Assembly: GCA_001661515.1 (NCBI GenBank) | Contig: LUVW01000013.1 | Location: 534,649-598,648 of the forward strand | Length of the DNA stretch: 64,000 nucleotides | DNA from: Capniomyces stellatus | Lineage: Eukaryota; Kickxellomycota; Harpellomycetes; Harpellales; Legeriomycetaceae | Direction of reading: 5' to 3' | Part shown: piece after piece, positions 13,201 to 24,648 of the stretch | How the letters are laid out: each line of letters begins with the position of its first letter | Position numbering within the stretch: the stretch's first letter is position 1 | Translations under genes and position numbers: made by a program | The notes under the pieces: generated by a model | The model's input: only the letters and a program-made list of their open reading frames with translations | Databases searched by the model: none | What the model was told of the DNA's origin: nothing

Positions 13201-14610
13201 CGAATATCATTGGCGTGCGCTAATAATCATTGGTAGTGGTAGTAGTGACTATAAAACTTACCATCCTGCTTCTAGGCTCAGTAGGAACGTCGTAACCAAA
13301 TCCCTGTTTTGTTAGCGTACCATCAACACTTTCATCTGAGCTATTTCCACTTTCTAAATTTAATTCACCACTTTTGCAGCTATGTTCATTATGACCAGGT
13401 TGTATATATCACCATTAGTCTCCAAATCATTTGATTAATAGCCACAACACCGATCAAACCAGGTATATACCAGTAAATCTCAATATTACCAAGTAATAAA
13501 TATAGAGACAAATAGACAAACAAACAAACAAACAACGCAACGTACTAGTTCAGCCATCGCTCTACTTCTGAATTACTGCCAGAGATACCATTATCGTCGT
13601 CACCATAATCACCAGTATACTCATCTAAAAGCTCGCTATCGGATGCAGTAGAGTCTAGTGCATTAATGCCTTCTGGTATTTCAGATACCTGTCTGCCTTT
13701 CTAAGTGTTGAGTAATTAGAGTTGGTAGATACAACAAAGCAAGCAGATTTAAGGCAAAGTGGGCAATGTTGCAGCAATTTAAATGAGGGTATGTACTGGG
13801 CTAGCAGGTCAAAAATCATAAAGAGCATAGGAATCAAAGTCAATAATTACAAATACTAGTGTTTGATAGTCGTGCACTTGCCTGCTTTTGGGTAAACAGC
13901 GATTTTTTGTAACTGCTGTTTGCATTTTTTTCTTTAGTCCGGGTTTTCTTTTCCCAGCGATCGTACTTTCTTTGTATTTTGTCAATCTCATTTTGGCGTT
14001 CCTTGGCTCTTCTCTCCCGTTTCTGCCTGACCACCCATTCAGGCTCTCCATCTATAGCTTTGTTTGTACACATACTTCCTTGTTTTGGTATACTACATGT
14101 GCTAGTAAATGGAATAATGGTCTAGAGCCGCGATTCACATTGGCTGTCTACTCGATAAAAAGTAAAATGGATCAAGTAAAAAACAAGTATATTAATACCT
14201 TGGTAATCATAAACGCCATTCAAAATCCTGTCTTTATCATGCTTTAACCACGTAAGCACACCACACAGCAGGCTAAGAGTCTTTCCCTACTTTGCAGAAA
14301 ATAATTAAAAGTTTGTGGGTGACGCTAACGTATACAAATAGTTAAATTTAATGAATAAATTATAAAGCTAAACAAAATGACAGCTTATCAAAGGAATGTA
14401 GACGTTTAGAAAGCTGAAGGAATATATGTGGCACTTTTTATTTACAGTTCCAGTTGGGCTTTGGAAAATCCCAAATTTTCCCTTCTCGCAGACATGAAAC
14501 ACATTTTGCATAAATTCTAATTGTATGCCGTACGGCTCAAAGGGGAAGGAGAATTCAGTGCCGGATTTAGGCTCCATAAGCACCCCATCTTCTGGCAAAT
14601 ACTCTTTCAT
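10227..14610 (-). CDS. CHL1: CHL1/DDX11-family iron-sulfur DNA helicase
   Basis: Superfamily 2 (XPD-like) 5'-3' DNA helicase needed for sister-chromatid cohesion and genome stability in yeast and animals. Nine phase-consistent exons: 14446-14610, 14199-14286, 13882-14051, 13546-13700, 13262-13379, 11583-13166, 10992-11398, 10596-10828 and 10227-10456, giving 1049 residues. Visible motifs: Q-motif start [13 protein letters not shown]; Walker A SPTGTGKT, split by intron 1; motif Ia ASRTHSQL; four Fe-S cysteines ([24 protein letters not shown]); DEAH box IDEAHN near residue 383; motif V-like [16 protein letters not shown]; motif VI NQSIGRAIRH, split by intron 8. The charged insert [10 protein letters not shown] after Walker A is typical. 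Intron 3 (13701-13881) appears to use a GC donor, CAG/GCAAGT. Length is slightly above human DDX11 because of an Asn/Ser-rich insertion in exon 6. Confidence 0.94.
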
Positions 14611-15378
14611 TTGTAAATTTGGACTGCTTATTTGTGTTTATCGTGTAAACAATAACAGAAAAGGTTATACTTGGAAAAAAAGGTAGATTTTGGTAAAAGA
14701 GCTGCTGATAGGAACAAAGGATGAATAAACCTATTTGTATGATACTGGTTAAAGTAAATCTAAAGTTGCTATTGTTGGCGTTGAGGTCTGGTTGGATCGA
14801 TATTGTTGTTGCTGATTTGGGTTTTGGAGTTTTTGTTTATGCTTGTATTTTTTGGCTGTAGTAAAACGAAATCAATAGCATGATAGTAATCACGAAAATA
14901 CTTTGGGGCTAAACAATGTGTTTTAATACGCCAAAGAAACAAATTGAAAACTTTAAAGCCAACCAAATAGAGACCAATCAGAGTCTAAACCCCAATTAAA
15001 CTATAAAAGGCGAATTGTTTAGTAAACAAGTGTACTTTAATTTGCTGAATAAGTGTATGGAGTTATTGGAATTGAAAAAAAATAAAAAACACCAACTTGA
15101 CTTTAGGAGGATTTAAAAAAACACAAGTAAGGCGAATAAAAGAATCGCAAGTGCAAATAAAGAGAAATGTAAAAGTAAAAATGATAATTGAAATAAAATT
15201 ACGTTAGAATTGAAAAACTGCAGATGCAACTCTTTAATCGATCAACAGAGATTACTGCAAAGAAAAGATATTTTGGCGTGAAAGTGACACTTTGAGCACC
15301 GTGGTAGTATTAGTAGTATCGATAGCGGTAGTAATATATTGCTTACAAAAGAGTATTTTTGTTGACGGATATTCAAAT
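14611..15378. promoter_or_regulatory. Divergent promoter region CHL1 / ARP9
   Basis: The 768 bp between the CHL1 start (minus) and the ARP9 start (plus) hold no supported gene. A TATAAAAG element lies at 15002-15009, about 370 bp upstream of the ARP9 ATG, and could serve a long AT-rich leader; this is inference. Two modest open frames here lack motifs. Confidence 0.45.
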
Positions 15379-18295
15379 ATGGGGTTTACTTTTAGAGAAG
15401 ATAATTTTATAGTAATGGAGTTTGATCCTTACGAAACGTACGCGATTTTAGGGACAAACGAAATCAACTTACAGCCACACATCGTAAGAACATAGCTACA
15501 CACCATCAAGTTTTTGTTTAGTGCATTGTTGCTCAATTTTTTTAAATTGAATACAAATTTAAAAGGACAATTATTTACTTTTATTTCATTGTTCATTCTA
15601 TAATTCAAAACGGAAACTAAAATATGAGTAAATGGCTGCTAAATAGAAGGTAAAAAGTAAAGTGGGATTTCTTAAAGAGGTAGAAGAGCCAGTTGAATTC
15701 CAGGCCGAAGAAAAGAAAGATGACAGTATGGAAATTTGCGAAGCTGAGACTAATGACATTGACTTGGACACTTCAAAAATAATGAATGGTAAACAGATCC
15801 ATATGCGTGAATATACTTTTGTAACTATGAAATGGTCGTTAGGCAACTCTAAATATTCTTTTAATAACCAGTGGGTTTTTACAACAACAACAACAAACAA
15901 CAATGTTGAGATTTTTTAATCATTTAAAGATATTATTACTTTTTCCCACGAGTAGTCGAGGAAAAACGCGCAAATAGTATTAAAGCTAAAGAGTCGGGCG
16001 CAGATAGTGAGAGCAACGATATAGGTATTCAGTCAATCATATTGATACAAAACTAAGCAAGCGTGATGTATAGCGATTTATTAGTAGGCGATCAAAAGCA
16101 CAATGTGATGAAAGTAACAGTATTATTTTATGCGAACGCGTAAATAGGCGATGTTGTTTGTGGCGGGGTAGAGGAGCCATCTGTTGAATTGCAGAGCGAG
16201 AATGGCACAGAGAGAGACGCCGATAGCTTGACCATAGTTGGGGAAGCAAACGGCGAAAAAGACAAATCAGAAATTCCATCAAGTGATCTAGTGCCGCAAG
16301 AAGCAACTGGTGGTGAAGGAGAAGGTGACGCTGATGACGTAGAGTTAGCTGAGGAGGCTGGTGGCCGGGACGGGTATGTGAATAAATCGGCAGCTTTGAT
16401 AGGGGAGAAGTTGGAGAGTCACAGCGACGAGTTGGAGAGTGTTGTTGAGGTGTTTGAAGATGGATTTGTTAAGGATTGGGATGTATTGAGAGAGTTTTGG
16501 TAATTAGACTCAATTATATACGCTTGTATTGTTGAATTGTATTTTTTTGGACGGAAATAGCAATGATAGTAATGGGTCAAAGGATATTTTTAGTGAATGC
16601 TAACTAACCAGCGCTGTTGAATGAACAAATAGCAAGAGCATAATAAGAGAGCTACAAGTATCGATAACAAAAAACGAATCACCAGTGCTGTTGAGTGTTC
16701 CATTTAATTGGAACAAGTACGACAGAGAGGCGCTGACAAGAATGTTTTTTGAGGATTTCAATGTTCCTGCAATGATGATAATCGAGAGGCCACTGGCAGC
16801 ACTGTATGGGAATGGAGTGGTTACAGGAGTAGTTATCGACATTTCAAAATACACAACAAGTAATATAGTTAACAATAGTCTAGTGGATAGTTAATTGTAG
16901 CAGAGACTTGGATCAAATGAATGTATAATACAAGTACATGTGCAGGCGTAGTTATATCTTTATTTCTATCGAAATTGTTTTAATGTTGTTTTAATGTTTT
17001 GTGATAGCTGTGACCCCGATAATAGACTCGCAAATCCAGATAAATGCAGTGCAAGTGGTGCCAGTTGGCGGCGACGACGTAACACGGTATTTGTGTATGT
17101 TGGTCAAGGAAAATGACGCAGAGTTGTTTGAAAAGTTGGGGAGTGATGAAGATACGCTGTACGACTTTTGTCAGGTGGCAGTGGAAAGTGGGCGATGCGG
17201 GTTTTTGGTGCCCAAGCTGCTTGAAAAGGGGGAGATTATTCCTGAGAAGGCAAAAGCGGTAGTAGAATTTAAAGGAGCCAAGGTAAGCACTTACGATTGT
17301 CCATCTTTATACATGGTTCAGTTGGAAATAAATAAATAAAAAGTAAAAATTAAAAAAGTAAATGGAAGAAATGGCCAAACGGATAGGTATTATATAGACT
17401 AACCAATACGTGTAACAATTATAGTACAAGTTGGATAAGGAAAGACTGGAGTGTGGAAAGGTGTTGTTTGACCAAGGGTTGATCGGAAAGTTTAGCTTTA
17501 TGAGACTGGTTGATGGAATAAATAATGCGATTTTGGGATGTGAATTGGAAAAACGGCCGTTGCTTTGGGAAAGCATAAATATAGTCGGCAAATTCTCACA
17601 ACTAGAAGGTAAGGGCATATATCTGAATAGATAGGGACGGGAGTGGAAGAGTGGTTGTTTGTTCAACGGTTTGTTTTACTTGTATACATATCAATCAATA
17701 TATACAAATAACAAAAAAAAAAAAAAAGCAACCAAAGCAACTTGTAAATGTTTTATTTGTTGCCAGCCTTGCCCCCCCCCCCGGGGGGGGGGGGGGGTCC
17801 CCCACCCCATTTTTTTGATCCGATTATTGTATAACTATTATAAAAACATATAAAAATAAATTTTATACTTGGGAAACTGTGTTCTTTTGGTAAAACTTGG
17901 ATTGCTTTTTTTTTTTTATAAAAAAAAACAATAGAGCTTTGCTATAGTTTGGAAAAGGAGCTACAGGCTACGGTATTGGAGCAAAGTGAACATTTTTCCG
18001 AGTACCAATCAAGAGAGTGCAAGTTTGTCAAGATCCCAGAGTATCTATATGGATGGAGGAACGTTGGCTATATGGCACCATTTCTCGGAGCGATGATAAC
18101 AGCCAAGGTAAAGTGATTGTGCAGCGTAGTGTGATGTATTTATAGCAGGGCTAATGATTATATTTATGAATTTGTTTTGTGTTTTGTGCACACTGTTTTA
18201 CTTAGCTTGCTTTAAATGATCCAAAGTACCATGTTACCAAGCTTGATTATAACGAGATGGGGCCGGCTTCGATCCATGCAAAGCAGTTTACATGA
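15379..18295 (+). CDS. ARP9: Actin-related protein ARP9 (SWI/SNF-RSC type)
   Basis: Nuclear actin-related protein; in yeasts ARP9 pairs with another ARP on the HSA helix of SWI/SNF and RSC ATPases. Nine exons: 15379-15483, 15647-15788, 15956-16024, 16148-16499, 16633-16859, 17008-17282, 17425-17608, 17935-18107 and 18206-18295, giving 538 residues. It begins MGFTFREDNFIVMEFDPYET, like other ARP9 N-termini. It contains the actin segment FVKDWDVLREF, followed by SPVLLSVPFNWNKYDREAL, FNVPAMMIIERPLAALY and GGDDVTRYL, and ends in the actin-like YGWRNVGYMAPFLGAMI. Exons 2-4 add a long acidic insert (GGEGEGDADDVELAEEAGG). The phosphate-loop region reads VVIDISKYTT rather than actin DSGDG, so ATP hydrolysis looks unlikely. 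Closest assignment is ARP9; another nuclear ARP is possible. The ATG was preferred over an earlier in-frame TTG. Confidence 0.85.
17609..17934 (+). other. ARP9 intron 7 containing a C11/G15 block
   Basis: This 326-bp intron, the longest in ARP9, carries 11 C (17772-17782) followed directly by 15 G (17783-17797), then T, five C, A and four C. The rest of the intron is AT-rich. The C and G runs are self-complementary and could form a hairpin or a G-quadruplex. They could also be a sequencing or assembly artefact of the homopolymer type. Confidence 0.85.
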
Positions 18296-18876
18296 CCATT
18301 GTAGCCTGATATTCTGGACCTGATCTGAATATTCGATTTCTATACAGTTTATTATTTTACTTGACACATGTTTATGATTTTGCCACTATTTTTTCTTCTA
18401 TATTTTCATTTTCCGTGTTGTTTTCTTTTTTCTTTTTCTTCTTCGTTTTCGTTTTTATTTTTAATTATTAATGCTGCATACCTGAATTTTATATATCGTA
18501 ACTAGTTTAAACAAAAAAGGAGTTGAAAAAAAATTTAAGGGAGGCTCTTTGTTTTATTTAGGCGGTTTATGTTTGAGTTGGCAAAAAAAAGAGTAGAAAA
18601 AAGCTTTATTTTTATTTGTTTATTTTTTTTAAAAAAAGGGAGTCAAGGCGAATAATGGCCAAAAAAGACAGTCCGAGCGCTACACTGTGGAAATCAGATA
18701 AATAAAACCGCAAACCGCAAGGTGGCAAATATAAAAAAGAAGAGATGATATATATGAAAAAGAAAGTCGATCAACTACATAAATAGTAAAGACAACAAAC
18801 ACAGAAAGTATATATAAAAAAAATATTAGACAAAATGCAATCAATCTGGATAAAGCTCTCACAAAATTCACTGTAG
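18296..18876. other. Convergent 3' spacer ARP9 / membrane protein gene
   Basis: About 580 bp between two genes that end toward each other. It is AT-rich with T-rich and A-rich runs typical of 3' untranslated regions. No gene seen. Confidence 0.6.
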
Positions 18877-19675
18877 TCAGTATCGGGTATCTTTAGGGTC
18901 AAACTGAGAGCTAGAAGGGGTCAGTGGACGAATCTGATAGTCAGAATTGCGGCAGTTAACATCCGACTCTGGGCTTGTGAGCGATCTAGACCTGTATCCA
19001 ATAGGGCTGATTTTTGGCAACTCGAACGAACTTGTACTGTTGTTGCTATACAAACTACCGACTGCATTATCAAGAATAGGAGTTGTTGCAGTAGCACCAG
19101 CACCAGTAGTATTAGCATTAGAATTAGCATTAGTATTAACAGTAGAGTTAGTAGTAGAGTTGACAGAGTTCAAGTTCATGCCCAAGTTGGAATTTAATAG
19201 GCTTTGAAAGTGGTTTAACTTGGAGTAGCTGCCCATATTTGCGTTCAAGTTGGCTGGAGTATTGTTTAGTGAGCTGAAGTTGGCGATGGTTTGGTAGTTG
19301 CCAATGTTCATATTTTTATAGCCAGCCATACTTTGGGTGCCACCGATATCGTGATTCGGGTTATACAGGCCAGAACCTACATTAAACGCGTTTGAATTGT
19401 AGCCAGAGTCAACGGTACTGTTGGATTTGATACTTCCAGTTTGATTGGGGTAAAAGACCGAGGTGTTGGACTGTGGCATTGATAGGCTTGACGACAGTGG
19501 TAGGGACAAAGTTGATGGAGAACCTGACGACTGTAAGTTGGTGTTGTTCCATAGTAGGTTTGACGAGCTTGGCAACCCACCACTGTTGTCGTGACTTGAG
19601 TCTGGGCTATTCATTTGAAGTTGGTTTTGGTTTTGGTTTTGGGTTTGGAGTTGGGAGTAGGAATATGAGTGGGAG

Positions 19676-19707
<32 letters not shown>

Positions 19708-22700
19708 CAATTGCATTTGCATATGTAGTTGCAGTTGTTGTTGCTTCTGCTTCAGCTTCTGTTTTTGCATTTGTAGCTGTAGCTGTAGCTGCATTTGCAA
19801 CTGTAGTTGCTGCTGTAGTTGCTGGGCTTGTGTTGGAGTGTGTCTGTAGCCCATCTGGTTGGATGGCATGTACTGTGAGCTGTTGCCTGCACTTTCCAGC
19901 AACCTCAAGTCGCCTTTACCTCTGGCAGTGTAACTTCCATCACTAGTTTCGTTTGGTAGGATGGTTGAGGGCGTGTTGAAGACGTTTGAGTCTTTGGTTT
20001 TACCCTTGGCTTCGCCATTTGTACTGCCGCTGATATCGTTGTTGTTGCCATACAGATCAATCAGATATGTATTGATAGACTCCTTCTCAGCTGGGCTGGT
20101 GTCCAATTCTGTTTGAAACCCGGTGTTGAATGTATTCAAGTAATTTGTTCCGTTTCTGGTACCGATTCTTGTATCTTTGTTGGAGTTGATTGGTGTAAAT
20201 CTTAAGGATGCCCCCATATCATTGCTGTTATTACCATTGACATTGTTACTAATGCTACTGCTATTACTAATGTTGTCGCTATTACTACTGACATTGGAAT
20301 TGACATTGTCATTGCTAATACCATTACTAATACCATTGCTAATACCATTGCTAATACCATTGCCATTTTCATTGCCGTTATAACCATAACCATAACCATA
20401 ACCATAGTTGTAGTTGTAGTTGTAGTTGTAGCTATGTTTATAGTCGCTCAAGTTACTGTTGTTGATATTGTTGATGTTCTCGTTGACAGACCCATTATCA
20501 TTTTCATAATACTTTTCGTTATTTCCATTATCGTTATAGAACATATTGTTTTGGATAGGAGTTGAGGTTCTACTCTTTAACCCCACATTCAGATTTTGGT
20601 TAGTTAATTGTGCCTGATTTGGGGTTTGGCCACCAAAGTCTAAATCAAGACTATGAACCGACCTGCATCCACTGTTGTATTTGTAGTCCATATTTGGGTA
20701 ATTAAACGCATCCTGTGGCTGAGTCAACCGAGCCCTCAGCTGTCGGTTCTGAGCTAGGTTCAAGATTTGACTCGAGTCTTGTCCTTGGAGCTGGCCTTGA
20801 TTCTGATCAAAACCCCTGCTACCTCTCAGGCCTCCAGTACCAGTACCAGTACCAACACCAACACCATCATCAATATTAAAGTCGATGTTAGCCATGCTTG
20901 ATCTCCTCAGGTATTTGGGTTTGGAGTAATAGGCCAAGTCAGTGTCGTTCAGTATGCTCAACGCGCTCTTTTCAGCCGTGCTCAGCAACTCTTGCTGCGT
21001 ATTATTCATCTTGTACACATTTCTAGGCTGCATGTAGCCCGAACTCATATCCCCAATTGGCCTGCCCTTAAAGCCATCAAACTGCTTACCAAACAAGCTG
21101 TTTTGGCCTGTTACTGGTTCATTTCTGTTGAGATAGTTGGTTTCGTCATACATTGAACCGGTCAGGTTCCCATATCTAAACTCGCCTCTATCCAGTACAT
21201 TCGTTGTGCCGCTGTTCTTGGCACTATAAAGCGTGTTCCCCATAAAGTCGCTTACGTCGCACTTGTAGTCTAACAAATTGCCTCCGCTGTACATTTGGTT
21301 CAATACCTCTTTATTATCAGCGCTGTAGCTAGATACTGATCTGTACATTGGCTTGCTATAAACTTCTTTTACCAACAATTCCTGATTCTGATTCTGATTC
21401 TGATTCTGATTCTGATTCTGATTCTGTGTTTGGAATACGCTATCCAATCCCATTTCATCAAGCGAGTTCTTTGGCCGAGTTTTCGTACTAGCATTGCCCT
21501 TGTTGGCGTTACTCTTGGGTTTTACCATCCTTTTCTGCCCCGCAATACCTAATTCTGACCCTGCCCTTACCTCTTCAACAGTGTGTAAGTCCAAATCATT
21601 TGCCTTTGTGATCTTTTGTGGTTTAGTTGTCTTTACTTTTTCTTTTACACTCGAGCTTGTTCCATGCTTGTCTTTATATTTGCTCGTGTTGGAGGTTTGC
21701 TCATTAAAGTCTCTATTTATCCTTGTCAAAAACTTCTTTGTAATGCTAGACTGCTCCAACTCTTCCTCGTAACTATGTCCACTTTGTTCTATGCTGTGTT
21801 GACTTGAGCTTTTAAGCTTGCCTTTAGCCCCTGGTTTGCCTACCGGCTTTTCTCTACTATTTGTGTAGCTCTGACCATCTGTCAGCTCTTTGGCTCCCAG
21901 ACGTGCTTGGTACTCGCTACTGTCTGTTGGTTCTTTTTCCTTTTCGGCAACTGGCTTTGGCCTACTCAATATTCTCATATTTGGCTTGGAATCTGCTTGA
22001 CCAGCAGCCTTCTTGCTTAATTTCCCTATCTTTTTAACCTCACTGCTAGCCCCACCTCTATCCCCTCCTTTATTTCCACACCCGTATTCATCAAATCGGA
22101 CCCTGGGTCTTGCAACCCCTTCCATTTTACTTTTGCTAGAAATGTTGTCAGTAATGGTGCTGGTACCGGGCCTTTTAACCACTTTGTCAGACTTGAGAAC
22201 GTCCTTGAGCACTGATGCATTTTTTTCCCCAGCTGCCTTCAAGCCTAGACCGGATTTCGAATTATCTTTTGGCTCCAGGCCGTGGATTTTCACAGTCTCC
22301 GCTTTACTTTGGCTGCCACGCGCGTTCATGTCCATTTTGTTTCCGTTTCCAATAGCATTTCCGTTTACACCAATGTCCTTTTTCAAGCTGACACCTACGC
22401 TTTCCCCCTCTTTATCTGCTGTCTTTGATTTGGACAAGTCTACGTACACCGAGTACCGAACCTTATTATCTCCATCCTTTGCTTCATTAACCTTCTTACT
22501 ACCTACTACGTTCGCTTTCCCAGAGCCAGAACCAGAACCGCTGCCCAGAACCGTACCCTGTTCATCACTGCTTTCTACTACCAAACCATCCACAGCTACA
22601 ACCAATCCCTTATTTACCAAGTTTTCATCGTATTCTTGCTCTGAAATCATTGTTATCCCCCCTAAACTGATATTGTCATCTTGCTGCAACTTCTCCGACA

Positions 22701-24648
22701 CTCCCTCAACACTTTTCTTACATATCTCTGCGCTTCTCTCCTTATTGCCATTAGTGTCTACTCTCAATCCCACTCCACTATCCACCACTTCGCTGCTCAC
22801 GCCCCCACCATCACTATCACCACCACCTTTAGCTTTTTCAATCCCAATCCCAATCCCAATCCCATTGTCACATCTCTCTTTACTCTCTATCTCGTCCTCT
22901 TTACTCTTCATCTTTTCTCCTCTATCCTCAAGCCCCGCTATTTCCTCAGCAATACTTGCAGGTTTATCCTCATCGCATCCAACAATACTATCGATTTCTC
23001 CCACAGGACTAAGCGTCGTCTTCGAATCATTACAATCTTTTGTTATGTGCCCATCTTTAACTCTGGTCTCTGCCTCAATTACTGACATACCATATTTGCT
23101 AATTTCTGGAACTGTGACCAATACATAGCCTTCACCCTCTAAATCGCCTACAGTATCATCCTTTTCCTGCAAATCTACTCCCACTTGTAACTCTGCCTCA
23201 TACCCACTATTGCCAATATACTCATCGCCTCCACCAACTGTTCTAACTATAATCATCGAGGACAAATGTATCCCCTCATCTTCTTCAAAAACCGCCAGCA
23301 CCTGAACCCTATACACTGTGTTTGGCTCAAGCCCTGACACTGTTACGCTCATTTCATTTCTCTCACACTCTGCCACTGTTAACCCATTCACTTCAATCAG
23401 ATACTTCTTAACTCTCGACATTTCTGTCTGCACCTTATCTACGTCCTTATGTTTTGAGCCGCTGCTTTTGCTTTCCGAGTGGTTTCTTGTGTGATCAGAC
23501 TTTGTCCGTTTCTTTGGCTTTACAGTTTCCTGGTTCTCCGGCCTCTTTTCAAACCTCCACATCATCCCAATTTCATGCATTCCAATTCGGTTCAACGCCA
23601 GCCTCAGATCCAGCTCCGACTTTCCCTTCACCGTGTTCCCCACACCCCCACTCATTTGTAGTCTTCTGATCCTGAGCAACTCCTTTACCACTAATAACAC
23701 TCCCCACACTACCCCAAACGCCATACAATGTGATGATATCCACCTTCTTACATATTCTGGCGCTGTGCTGTTGCTCGGCCTCTGCATCTGAGTAATCGAC
23801 ATTACCATTGCTACTGCCCACCACAACCCTTTCAGCCCACATTGGGACCATACCAACATAAAGCATACCACTGCTGTCGATACTCTCTTTGAAATGTAGT
23901 AAGGTATACACTTATATACAAATATCGCTGTCAACTCCAGCGTCAATATTGGAATTACTACTCCCTTTTGTACCTCCTTATACTTCTGTGTCAACGCTGT
24001 AACCAAGAAAAACAGATACACTAGCCACTCAATCGGAACAGACCTTGTTTGGTCCATCAAACGCATCAATACCCATATCGCCAACACTATTCCCACTCTG
24101 GATTTACTACTGCAAACACAAATACCCAATTAGCTTATCAATTTATTTATTTTTTGCAATGAAAAAAAAAGCTTAAATTTACAACAGCAATCGTATAGCC
24201 ACAGCTAGCAGATCTTTACTTACTTTTTAAGCAATACCTCAACTTCCTCTTGGCTCAATCCTGTTCCTACCCTACTCTGATCGCCTTTCCTCTTTATATC
24301 TTCTCTTTCCTTCTTCCCACCCTTGAATTTTCCATTTCCTATCCCGCTCTTACTATCAATTGATCCTTTTGATCCCTTGCTTTTAATAACTTTTAATTTG
24401 CTCTCGTTTATATTCGCACTGCCTTTTCCTTTCTTTGACTTGTCTCGACCATAATCAATCGATGCGTTTTTTTTACTTGTACCCGCTTTTGTTGAGCTGC
24501 TGTCGATCCCCGCCTTGTAACTATCAGACAGTGGATTGCGAATATCAATTATCTTCTCCCCCATAACATTGCTCTCGCTGAAGAGCACATTAGTTCTCAC
24601 AACATTTAATTGGTGCTGATTGCTCCAATTGTTTGACGCCTGAGCCAT
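18877..24648 (-). CDS. Multi-pass membrane protein with FN3-like domain and long low-complexity tail
   Basis: Two exons, 24224-24648 and 18877-24109, joined in phase, give 1885 residues. Exon 1 (142 residues) is basic and Ser/Lys-rich. Residues about 145-330 contain several hydrophobic stretches (for example GIVLAIWVLMRL, WLVYLFFLVTALT, MAFGVVWGVLLVV), which suggests a membrane anchor. Residues about 375-440 resemble a single fibronectin type III domain: KKYLIEVNGLTVAECERNE, then SVTVSGLEPNTVYRVQVLAV and ending IVRT. The remaining roughly 1400 residues are low complexity: GIGIGI, GSGSGS, six or more NQ pairs, YGYGYG, ISNG x4 and Gln/Leu runs. The family is unknown; fungal FN3 membrane proteins are the nearest idea. 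A cell-cortex or ER role would be a guess. Confidence 0.8.
21385..21428 (-). repeat. Hexanucleotide (ATTCTG)n run encoding Asn-Gln pairs
   Basis: About seven tandem ATTCTG/GATTCT units within the large membrane-protein gene, read on the minus strand as NQNQNQNQ. Similar six-base periodic runs in the same gene occur near 19660-19700 (NQ), 20310-20370 (ISNG), 20380-20420 (YG and NY) and 22844-22866 (GI). Confidence 0.85.

Noticed and set aside
22013..23128. 371-codon plus-strand open frame
   Set aside because: Antisense shadow of the repetitive 1885-residue protein gene; Ser/Pro/Leu-rich because the sense strand is Lys/Gly/Asp-rich.
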